A stretch of DNA of 9,475 nt from an uncultured Oscillospiraceae bacterium (lineage in GTDB: Bacteria; Bacillota; Clostridia; Oscillospirales; Oscillospiraceae), in assembly GCA_947624465.1 (NCBI GenBank), contig CANQKJ010000068.1, positions 1 through 9,475 of the forward strand, in the 5' to 3' direction. Position 1 is the first letter of the stretch. Every line of letters begins with the position of its first letter. Below, in pieces: positions 1 through 6,267 of this stretch. The position numbers and the translations under genes were made by a program. The notes beneath the pieces were generated by a model. The model ran no database searches and was not told the origin of the DNA. It saw nothing but the letters and a program-made list of their open reading frames with translations.

Positions 1-129
1 GCCCATGCCGATGGCGTTGGACGCCTGGGTGGTGACCGCCAGGAAGGGGCAGGTGCCCAGGATCAGCACCAGGATGGGGTTCTCCTTGATGATGCCGTTG
101 GTGAGGATGGCGAGTTTACTTTTTTTCAT
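1..129 (-). CDS. rnfE: Rnf complex subunit RnfE (RsxE), N-terminal 43 residues only
   Basis: Integral membrane subunit of the Rnf ferredoxin:NAD+ oxidoreductase, which uses electron flow between reduced ferredoxin and NAD+ to move Na+ or H+ across the membrane. Only 43 codons lie in the window; the reading frame stays open to base 1. The visible part starts MKKSKLAILTNGIIKENP and continues with a hydrophobic stretch ending NAIGMG. The NP..VL.LGTCP..AVTT pattern is the familiar N-terminus of the RnfE/RnfA/NqrD/NqrE family. Position after rnfG separates RnfE from its paralogue RnfA. The ATG is preceded by AAAGGAGGG, 9 bases upstream, and the gene begins 5 bases after the rnfG stop, so it belongs to the same operon. 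The rest of the gene, and probably rnfA and rnfB, lie beyond the window. Confidence 0.9.
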   Translation of the reverse strand, partial: MKKSKLAILTNGIIKENPILVLILGTCPFLAVTTQASNAIGMG

Positions 130-134
130 GCGGA

Positions 135-686
135 TCAGCCCTCCTTTACCAGTTCATAGACCGCGAAGGCGTCGTGTACGGCGCGCTTGTAGAAGTTGGA
201 GGAGAAGGTGGCGCCGGTGATGGGGGTCAGATCGTCGATCTCCCCGTCGGTCTTGCCGGGGAACTGGCTCTTGAAGTCGTCCCCGGTGATCTTGGAGCCC
301 ATGCCGGGGGTCTCCTCGTTGCTGATGACCTTGGTCTCCACGATCTTGCCCTCGGTGTCGATGCCCACGCTCATCTCCAGGGTGCCCTTGCCGCCGTAGC
401 CCTCGGCGGTGATCATGAACACGTAGCCGGCGCCGTTGGCGGCCTGATACGCCTCGGTGACCTGGTTGCCGTCGGGGATGTCGACCGCTATCTTCTCGAA
501 GGTGTCGGCGGCGGGCAGGACCTCCTTCCGGGCCTCCTCGGCCAGACGGGCCTGGGTGGCGGCGATGATGGGGGCGGTGATGTAGTTGGTGAGGGCCAGC
601 AGCAGGGTCATCACCAGGCAGATGGCGGTGAGCACCCCGATGGGGGCCACAAAGTCGGCCATCACGTTGGATTTCGCTTTCGTCAT
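135..686 (-). CDS. rnfG: Rnf complex subunit RnfG, FMN-binding
   Basis: RnfG carries a covalently bound FMN on the outer face of the membrane and passes electrons within the Rnf complex. The protein is 183 residues: a short N-terminus, one membrane helix (about 12-40), then an extracytoplasmic FMN-binding domain. Family signatures seen are GYGGKG at 96-101, ETPGMG at 125-130 and TGAT at 157-160 followed by FSS. T160 is the expected FMN attachment residue. The Asp often found three residues before the S/T of the flavinylation motif is a Thr here (LTPITGAT). The ATG at 686 was chosen because GGAGGT lies 9 bases upstream and because the start overlaps the rnfD stop as ATGA. The same frame stays open further upstream, but that part reads antisense-like, low-complexity sequence over rnfD and is not coding. 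The operon continues 5 bases later with rnfE. Confidence 0.93.
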   Translation of the reverse strand: MTKAKSNVMADFVAPIGVLTAICLVMTLLLALTNYITAPIIAATQARLAEEARKEVLPAADTFEKIAVDIPDGNQVTEAYQAANGAGYVFMITAEGYGGKGTLEMSVGIDTEGKIVETKVISNEETPGMGSKITGDDFKSQFPGKTDGEIDDLTPITGATFSSNFYKRAVHDAFAVYELVKEG

Positions 687-1645
687 GCCTTCACACCTCC
701 AAACGGCTTGGTGCGGGTCCACTGGCAGATGTACGGGTTGAGGATGTTCATCAGCAGGATGGAGAAGGACACGCCCTCGGGGTAGTTGCCCCAGACCCGG
801 ATGCACACGGTGATGAGGCCGCAGCCCACGCCGAAGATCAGCTTGCCGGCGGGGGTGGGGGGAGAGGTCGTGTAGTCGGTGGCCATGAAGAACGCGCCGA
901 TGAACAGGCCGCCGGCCATGACCTGATAGAGGGGCTGCTGGCCCAGCAGGGCGGTGAGCACCAGCACGGTGCCGATAAAGGCCACCGGGGTGTGCCAGGT
1001 GATGACCCGGCGGCAAAGCAGATAGATCCCGCCGATGAGCAGGGCCAGACAGGAGGTCTCGCCCAAAGAGCCGCCCCGGGCGCCCAGGAACATCTGGAGC
1101 AGGGAGGGCAGGTCGGCCACGGTATTGGTGCCGGCGGACACACCGTTGATCCCCGCGATGATGGACAGGGGGGTGGCGGCGGTGACCGCGTCGGCGGGCG
1201 CGCCGGAGAAGGCGGCGGGGGCCCAGTGGGTCATGTTGGCGCCGAAGGCCACCAGCATGACGATGCGGGCGGTGATGGCCGGGTTGGCGAAGTTCATGCC
1301 GATGCCGCCGAACAGCTGCTTGACCACCACGATGGCCACCAGCGCGCCGAAGGCGGCCTGCCACAGGGGGATGGTGACGGGCAGGTTGAGGGCCAGCAGC
1401 AGGCCGGTGACCACGGCGGACAGGTCGCCGATGGTGACGGGCCGCCTGGTGATCTTCTCAAAGCCCCACTCGCACAGCACGGCCACGGCGATACACACCG
1501 CCTCCACCAGCAGGGACCGGACGCCGAAGAACAGCACTGAGGCCACCACGGCGGGGCACAGGGCGATGATCACGTCCCGCATGATGGTGGTGGTGGTGTC
1601 GGGGGCGTATACATGGGGGTTGACGGATACTACCTTGTTAGCCAT
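683..1645 (-). CDS. rnfD: Rnf complex subunit RnfD
   Basis: Integral membrane subunit of the NqrB/RnfD family and a central part of the ion-translocating Rnf module, with a covalently bound flavin. The protein has 320 residues and many hydrophobic segments (for example about 25-58, 75-110, 125-137, 198-211, 219-236, 243-256 and 268-285). Diagnostic motifs are GDLSAVVTGLLLALNLP at 73-89, NPAITAR at 121-127, and DAVTAATPL at 152-160, where T158 matches the FMN-bearing Thr of the family. The full length is normal for RnfD. The start ATG has AGGAGG upstream and overlaps the end of rnfC by 8 bases; the stop overlaps the rnfG start by 4 bases. This points to translational coupling along the operon. 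Confidence 0.94.
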   Translation of the reverse strand: MANKVVSVNPHVYAPDTTTTIMRDVIIALCPAVVASVLFFGVRSLLVEAVCIAVAVLCEWGFEKITRRPVTIGDLSAVVTGLLLALNLPVTIPLWQAAFGALVAIVVVKQLFGGIGMNFANPAITARIVMLVAFGANMTHWAPAAFSGAPADAVTAATPLSIIAGINGVSAGTNTVADLPSLLQMFLGARGGSLGETSCLALLIGGIYLLCRRVITWHTPVAFIGTVLVLTALLGQQPLYQVMAGGLFIGAFFMATDYTTSPPTPAGKLIFGVGCGLITVCIRVWGNYPEGVSFSILLMNILNPYICQWTRTKPFGGVKA

Positions 1646-3002
1646 TGACGCCCGCCTCCTTCTGCGCCGCCTCTTTGGCCTTTTTCTTCTCCTCGGCCTC
1701 TTTCAGCTCGGCGTTGTATTTGTTCAGCACGCCCTTGGCCAGCTTGTTCACCTGGACCAGGGGACGGCGGGCGGGGCAGCCGTAGGAGCAGCACCCGCAC
1801 TCCATGCACAGGTTGACCTTCAGCGCCTTGAGGGCGGCGCCGTCCCGCTCGTTGTAGGCCCGCTCGATCTCCAGGGGCATGAGGTGGAAGGGGCAGTGGG
1901 CCACGCACCGGCCGCAGCGGATGCAGGCGGTGGGAACGGGGTCGGCGGCCTCCTTCTCGGCGAAGGCCAGGATGGCGTTGGTGTTCTTCATGACGGGGGC
2001 CTCCAGATTGGGCACGGAGATGCCCATCATGGGGCCGCCGTAGAGGACCTTGCGGGGTTCGGCCTTGAGGCCCACGTAATCCAGCACATCCTGGATGGGG
2101 GTGCCCACCGGGACGATGAGGTTCTGGGGGTTGGCCACAGCGGAGCCGTCCACGGTGATGACCTTTTCCACCAGGGGCATACCCGTCTCGATGTACTTGG
2201 CGATGACCGCCAGAGTAGTGCAGTTGATGACGATGCAGCCCACGTCGATGGGCAGCTTGCCCTCGGGGACGATCTCGCCGGTGGTGTTGTAGATCAGCAC
2301 CTTCTCGCCGCCCTGGGGGTAGAGGGCGGGCAGCTCGGCCACCTGGAACCCGGGGACGCCCCGGCCCGCCTCCTTCATGATGGTGACGCACTCGGGCTTG
2401 TTGTCCTCGATGCCGATGATGATGTTGTCGGCGGTGTAGTACTTCTGGAGGAGCTGGGCGCCGTTGATGATGCGGCTGGCGTTGTCGATCATGGTGCGGG
2501 TGTCGGAGGTGATGTAGGGCTCGCACTCCGCGCCGTTGATGATGATGTGATGGACCCGGTCAGGGTCCACGTTCAGCTTCACCGCGGTGGGGAAGCCGGC
2601 GCCGCCCAGGCCGATGACGCCGCAGGCCCGCACCGCGTCCACAAAGGACTTCTGGTCGGTGACGACGGGCTTCTCCAGCCCCTCGTACTCGGTCTGCAAT
2701 CCGTCGCTCTCGATGACGATGGCGGTGTCGAACCAGCCGTTGGAGCTGAGGATCTCGTCCAGCCGTTTCACCTTGCCGGACACGCCGGAGTAAATGGGGG
2801 CCGACATGAAGCCGCCCGCCTCGGCGATGAGCTGGCCCACCTTGACCTCATCGCCCGGTTTGACCACCGGTTTCGCCGGCGCGCCGATGTTCATGGACAT
2901 GGGCACCGTGATCATCGGAGGCACCGGCATCCGGGTGGGTCTGTTCCCCGCTGTGTTTTTCATGTGCGGGGGGTGGACGCCGTGTAACTTGCCCTTAAAC
3001 AC
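1638..3002 (-). CDS. rnfC: Rnf complex subunit RnfC, NADH-binding iron-sulfur subunit
   Basis: Peripheral cytoplasmic subunit of Rnf that exchanges electrons with NAD(H). The protein is 454 residues. The N-terminal lipoyl-like RnfC domain includes KPGDEVKVGQLIAE (48-61). The Complex I 51-kDa-like FMN/NAD(H)-binding domain includes GLGGAGFPT (131-139) and INGAECEPYI (155-164), followed by a SLBB-type region around 285-325. Two ferredoxin-type 4Fe-4S sites follow: C360/C363/C366 with C370, and C399/C402/C405 with C409. A Lys/Glu/Ala-rich tail (about 433-451) ends the protein. The start is GTG at 3002, not an ATG: AAGGAGG sits 7 bases upstream and the protein then begins FKGKLHGVHPPHMK, as usual for RnfC. 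An in-frame ATG at 3098 would give an atypical Arg/Gly-rich extension and lies on the edge of the promoter. First gene of the operon. Confidence 0.95.
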   Translation of the reverse strand: MFKGKLHGVHPPHMKNTAGNRPTRMPVPPMITVPMSMNIGAPAKPVVKPGDEVKVGQLIAEAGGFMSAPIYSGVSGKVKRLDEILSSNGWFDTAIVIESDGLQTEYEGLEKPVVTDQKSFVDAVRACGVIGLGGAGFPTAVKLNVDPDRVHHIIINGAECEPYITSDTRTMIDNASRIINGAQLLQKYYTADNIIIGIEDNKPECVTIMKEAGRGVPGFQVAELPALYPQGGEKVLIYNTTGEIVPEGKLPIDVGCIVINCTTLAVIAKYIETGMPLVEKVITVDGSAVANPQNLIVPVGTPIQDVLDYVGLKAEPRKVLYGGPMMGISVPNLEAPVMKNTNAILAFAEKEAADPVPTACIRCGRCVAHCPFHLMPLEIERAYNERDGAALKALKVNLCMECGCCSYGCPARRPLVQVNKLAKGVLNKYNAELKEAEEKKKAKEAAQKEAGVNG

Positions 3003-3009
3003 GTATCTT

Positions 3010-3016
3010 CCTCCTT
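3010..3016 (-). promoter_or_regulatory. Ribosome binding site deciding the GTG start of rnfC
   Basis: Read on the minus strand, AAGGAGG stands 7 bases before GTG at 3002. No ATG lies at a suitable distance, so this site sets the non-ATG start. Confidence 0.85.
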
Positions 3017-3074
3017 CTCGCAAGTCCCCGCGTCCCTCCGCGGAGCGGACGGATGCGGAGCCGTCTCTTGCTGG

Positions 3075-3090
3075 GCGGCCCGGGGGCCGC
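3075..3090 (-). other. GC-only hairpin at the 5' end of the rnf leader RNA
   Basis: On the minus strand, GCGGCC and GGCCGC form a perfect 6-base-pair stem around a 4-base loop (CCCG). It begins within a few bases of the start of transcription predicted from the -10 box at 3101-3106. The leader to the GTG is about 90 bases. The hairpin could stabilise the mRNA 5' end or be incidental in GC-rich DNA. It lacks a T tract, so it is not a terminator. I recognise no riboswitch in this leader. Confidence 0.45.
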
Positions 3091-3100
3091 GTTACCACAT

Positions 3101-3128
3101 ATTATAGCACGTTCCACCACAAAAGCAA
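3101..3128 (-). promoter_or_regulatory. Promoter of the rnf operon
   Basis: On the minus strand a perfect TATAAT (3101-3106) is preceded, after a 16-base spacer, by TTGCTT (3123-3128; 4 of 6 matches to the sigma-A -35 consensus). Transcription would start near 3094, giving a leader of about 92 bases before rnfC. Position and orientation fit a housekeeping promoter for rnfCDGE. Confidence 0.75.
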
Positions 3129-3179
3129 GGAGCAATCCCCACGATTTTATGGATAATTTGACAGCGTTTTCACGCCCCT

Positions 3180-3207
3180 TCCCATTTGCCCGAAAGGGTG
3201 GTATAAT
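3180..3207 (+). promoter_or_regulatory. Upstream candidate promoter P1 of the YhhN-like/DUF1461 pair
   Basis: A perfect TATAAT at 3202-3207 is preceded by TGG, giving an extended -10 (TGnTATAAT). A weak -35 (TTCCCA at 3180-3185, 4 of 6) stands at a spacing of 16. Transcription would begin near 3214, so the RNA would start with the inverted repeat at 3217-3235 and run through the 15-base tandem repeats. The intergenic region 3003-3312 is thus accounted for by the rnf promoter and leader, an unremarkable stretch at 3129-3179, P1, the repeats, and P2. Confidence 0.6.
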
Positions 3208-3216
3208 ATCCACGCG

Positions 3217-3265
3217 CGGTGTGCAAAGCACACCGGTCCGCCGCACACCGGTCCGCCGCACAGCG
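3217..3265 (+). repeat. Inverted repeat followed by a 15-base tandem repeat
   Basis: CGGTGTGC (3217-3224), AAA, GCACACCG (3228-3235) is a perfect 8-base inverted repeat. Its right arm is the start of a 15-base unit GCACACCGGTCCGCC that occurs twice head to tail (3228-3242 and 3243-3257). A partial third unit, GCACAGCGG, follows (3258-3266). The left arm can therefore pair with either copy. The repeat lies between two candidate promoters (P1 at 3180-3207, P2 at 3277-3285), in the leader RNA of the upstream one. Confidence 0.8.
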
Positions 3266-3276
3266 GCTTGCAGCTG

Positions 3277-3285
3277 TGGTATAAT
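3277..3285 (+). promoter_or_regulatory. Proximal candidate promoter P2 (extended -10) of the YhhN-like gene
   Basis: TGG followed by a perfect TATAAT (3280-3285) makes an extended -10 element 27 bases before the ATG at 3313. There is no good -35 box (CGCACA at spacing 17 matches 3 of 6), which extended -10 promoters can tolerate. The inverted repeat CACAGC-N8-GCTGTG (3259-3278) runs into it and could be an operator. Transcription would start near 3292, leaving a leader of about 20 bases with the AAAGGAGG at 3298-3305. Confidence 0.55.
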
Positions 3286-3312
3286 CGAAAAACAGCGAAA
3301 GGAGGCGGAGGG

Positions 3313-3969
3313 ATGAGACGGGTCGTTCCCATCGGGTTTATCGTGGCCGAGGCGGCCCTGTACGCCGCCTTCCTCGGGATGGACATCATGGCCGCCGGCC
3401 CCTCCACCGTGCCGGTGAAGTACGCCGGGGTCCTCCTGTGCGTCCTCTTCGCCCTGTACGCCGCCCTCCGGGGCGGGGACCGGCTGGTGCTGCCGGCGCT
3501 GGTCCTCACCGCCGCCGCCGACTGGTTCCTGCTGGTGCGGAACGATCATTACGCCGCAGGGGTGGCCCTGTTCCTGTGCGTCCAGACGGCGTATTACCTC
3601 CGCCTGCGGAGGCTGGGGGCGGGGTCCGGGTGGTTCCTCCGGGCGGCCCTGGCCCTGCTGGCCGGGGCGGGGCTGTATGTCCTCCATATGGCGTCGCCCC
3701 TGAACCTGCTGGCGGGGCTGTACTTCTCCCAGCTGCTGTCCAATACGCTGTTGGCCTGGTCGGTAAAGGGAAAGAGCCTGACACTGTTTGCCCTGGGCCT
3801 GACCCTGTTCGCGGGCTGCGACGTGTGCGTGGGGCTGACCAACTCCGGCCTGGTCCCGCCGGAGGCCCTGCGCTTCGTCTCCGTGGGGATGTGGCTGTTC
3901 TATCTGCCCTCCCAGGTTTTGATCGCCCTGTCCGCCCTGCCGAAGGAGGATGACCATGAGACCGAGTAA
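3313..3969 (+). CDS. Multi-pass membrane protein, YhhN/TMEM86 (lysoplasmalogenase-like) family, tentative
   Basis: A 218-residue hydrophobic protein with about seven or eight membrane segments (roughly 4-25, 34-52, 57-75, 79-97, 107-126, 130-150, 155-176, 188-208). Its pattern resembles the YhhN family: an Asp near a helix end (D70, in TAAADWFLL) followed by a G..LFL..Q..YY helix, a second intramembrane Asp (D170, in AGCDVCVGL), and a last helix with FY.PSQVLIAL. Some members of the family hydrolyse the vinyl-ether bond of lysoplasmalogens, and plasmalogens occur in anaerobic clostridia. That role is only an inference here, and similarity was judged by eye. The ATG at 3313 follows AAAGGAGG by 7 bases; an in-frame ATG at 3268 lacks a ribosome binding site and lies upstream of the proximal -10 box. 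The gene overlaps the DUF1461 gene by 14 bases. Confidence 0.6.
   Translation: MRRVVPIGFIVAEAALYAAFLGMDIMAAGPSTVPVKYAGVLLCVLFALYAALRGGDRLVLPALVLTAAADWFLLVRNDHYAAGVALFLCVQTAYYLRLRRLGAGSGWFLRAALALLAGAGLYVLHMASPLNLLAGLYFSQLLSNTLLAWSVKGKSLTLFALGLTLFAGCDVCVGLTNSGLVPPEALRFVSVGMWLFYLPSQVLIALSALPKEDDHETE
3945..3949 (+). promoter_or_regulatory. Ribosome binding site deciding the start of the DUF1461 gene
   Basis: GGAGG is directly followed by one ATG (3950) and, 6 bases later, by a second (3956). The first has no spacing, so the second is the likely start. The same GGAGGATGA.CATGA arrangement occurs at 6243-6257. Confidence 0.7.
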
Positions 3970-4615
3970 GCTGCTGACGGTGCTGCTGGCGGCGGCGCTG
4001 GCGCTGCTCCTGCTCACCGCCGCCATCGCCGTGCCCATCCTGTGCCGGCCCTTCTACTACGCCCACATCGGCCCGCTGCACATCGTGGAGGACACCGGTT
4101 TCACCGAGGAACAGATCAAAACCGCCTTCAATGAGATGCTGGACTACTGCCTGGGGGCGGACGAGTTCTCCACCGGGGACCTCAGGTGGTCCCAGAGCGG
4201 GAAGGACCACTTCACCGACGTGCGGGCGCTGTTCCTGCTGGATCTGCGGCTGCTGGCGGTCTCGGCGGCGGCGCTGATCCTCCTGCTGGCCGTTGGAAAA
4301 GCGGTGAAGGTGCGGGCCGCGCCCCTGCTGGGGAGGGGCCCCTCCTTCTGGGCGGGAGCGGGCCTGGGCGGGGCCTTCCTCCTCATCGGGGGGCTGGCCG
4401 CCCTGGACTTTGACCGGGCCTTTGTCGTCTTCCACTCCCTCTTTTTTCCCGGGAAAACCAACTGGCTGTTCGACCCCGCCACCGACCAGATCATCCTGAT
4501 CCTGCCCGAGGCGTTCTTCCGCAACTGCGCTATCCTGATATTGGCCATCCTGATCGCGGGGTGCGCCGCTTTTATCCTGTTCGATCTGAGACGCAAAAAG
4601 CCGCCGGTCAGTTGA
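3956..4615 (+). CDS. DUF1461 / TIGR01906 family integral membrane protein
   Basis: A 219-residue membrane protein of unknown biochemical role. It has four hydrophobic segments (about 5-29, 93-115, 131-150, 188-209) with an extended loop between the first two. Hallmarks of the TIGR01906/DUF1461 family are present: the sequence HFTDV (85-89) just before the second helix, and the block AFVVFHSLFFPGKTNWLFDP (155-174) followed by ILPEAFF (182-188) before the last helix. Length is typical of the family. It starts inside the end of the YhhN-like gene (14-base overlap), so the two are co-transcribed and probably translationally coupled. The stop codon lies inside the downstream hairpin (4597-4626). 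The ATG at 3950 was set aside because it directly abuts the GGAGG. Confidence 0.85.
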   Translation: MRPSKLLTVLLAAALALLLLTAAIAVPILCRPFYYAHIGPLHIVEDTGFTEEQIKTAFNEMLDYCLGADEFSTGDLRWSQSGKDHFTDVRALFLLDLRLLAVSAAALILLLAVGKAVKVRAAPLLGRGPSFWAGAGLGGAFLLIGGLAALDFDRAFVVFHSLFFPGKTNWLFDPATDQIILILPEAFFRNCAILILAILIAGCAAFILFDLRRKKPPVS

Positions 4616-4626
4616 CCGGCGGCTTT
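4597..4626. terminator. Bidirectional terminator between the DUF1461 gene and hflX
   Basis: AAAGCCGCCGGTCA (4597-4610) and its exact complement (4613-4626) make a 14-base-pair stem around 2 bases. On the minus strand, the direction of hflX, the stem is followed by a run of T (TTTTTGCG), a good intrinsic terminator. On the plus strand it ends in TTTG, so it is weaker there. The stem starts in the last codons of the DUF1461 gene and includes its TGA. Confidence 0.85.
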
Positions 4627-4638
4627 GCCGTATGCCTG

Positions 4639-5898
<1,260 letters not shown>

Positions 5899-5923
5899 AG
5901 TGGCTCCTTAAAATTCCGCAAAA

Positions 5924-5952
5924 ATTGTAAATTTCCCCCTTGACATCCCCAA
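5924..5952 (-). promoter_or_regulatory. Candidate promoter of hflX
   Basis: On the minus strand TACAAT (5924-5929, 5 of 6) is preceded at spacing 17 by TTGGGG (5947-5952, 3 of 6). Transcription would start near 5917, about 20 bases before the ATG. Its -35 lies right beside the -35 of the divergent Xre promoter, and both are covered by the inverted repeat CCCCTTG-N7-CAAGGGG (5936-5956). Confidence 0.55.
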
Positions 5953-5968
5953 GGGGCTGTGTTATCCT
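5940..5968 (+). promoter_or_regulatory. Promoter of the Xre/DUF3169 operon
   Basis: A perfect TTGACA (5940-5945), a 17-base spacer, and TATCCT (5963-5968, 4 of 6). Transcription would begin near 5975, so the first of the three candidate operators (5974-5991) covers the start site. Confidence 0.75.
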
Positions 5969-5973
5969 GAGCA

Positions 5974-6033
5974 TGACAAGAAAAGTTGTCAAAATGACAA
6001 AGGAACCGGTCATTACGACAACCCGCCTTGTCA
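5974..6033 (+). promoter_or_regulatory. Three evenly spaced operator-like inverted repeats before the Xre gene
   Basis: Three 18-base sites with the plan TGACAA-N6-TTGTCA. Site 1 (5974-5991) is perfect in both arms. Site 2 (5995-6012) has TGACAA on the left and CGGTCA on the right. Site 3 (6016-6033) has CGACAA on the left and TTGTCA on the right. The start-to-start distance is exactly 21 bases both times, with 3-base gaps AAA and TTA. They run from the predicted start of transcription to just before the GGAGG at 6038-6042. Location and dyad symmetry suit autorepression by the Xre protein encoded next; that assignment is an inference. Confidence 0.75.
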
Positions 6034-6048
6034 GAAAGGAGGCGCGGC

Positions 6049-6267
6049 ATGGGACTGCGCAACCGTTTGAAGGAGCGCCGGGCGGCCCTGGGCGTCAACC
6101 AGCAGGAGCTGGGGCGCATGGCCGGGGTGTCCCGGCAGACCATCAGCCTCATCGAGCGGGGGGACTACTCGCCCTCGGTGACGCTGGCCCTCACGCTGGC
6201 GAAGATCTGCGGCGTGACGGTGGAGGATATCTTCATCTTAGAGGAGGATGAACATGAACAACAATGA
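6049..6267 (+). CDS. Small Xre/Cro-CI family transcriptional regulator
   Basis: A 72-residue protein made almost entirely of one HTH_3 domain. Residues 18-26 (NQQELGRMA) form the first recognition-motif helix, VSRQTISLIERG (27-38) the DNA-contacting helix, and SPSVTLALTLAKICGVTVEDIF (41-62) the closing part. This is typical of the compact Firmicutes regulators that sit next to a membrane-protein gene. It has no ligand or dimerisation domain. The ATG at 6049 follows GGAGG by 6 bases; an upstream in-frame TTG (6028) lies within the third operator and has no ribosome binding site. The acidic tail EEDEHEQQ is encoded by the ribosome binding site and start region of the next gene, with which it overlaps by 14 bases. 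Likely autoregulated through the inverted repeats at 5974-6033. Confidence 0.92.
   Translation: MGLRNRLKERRAALGVNQQELGRMAGVSRQTISLIERGDYSPSVTLALTLAKICGVTVEDIFILEEDEHEQQ

Noticed and set aside
1035..2987. Very long plus-strand reading frame (about 650 codons) antisense to rnfC and rnfD
   Set aside because: Its product is a His/Gly/Val-rich low-complexity string with no domain, has no ribosome binding site, and is the shadow of GC-rich rnf codons.
3158..3163. Perfect TTGACA on the plus strand
   Set aside because: No acceptable -10 lies 16-18 bases downstream (CCCATT at the best position), so it was not called a promoter; the TATAAT at 3202 is too far.
6028..6048. TTG start giving a 79-residue Xre protein
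   Set aside because: The TTG lies within the third operator arm and has no ribosome binding site, while ATG 6049 has GGAGG at 6 bases.
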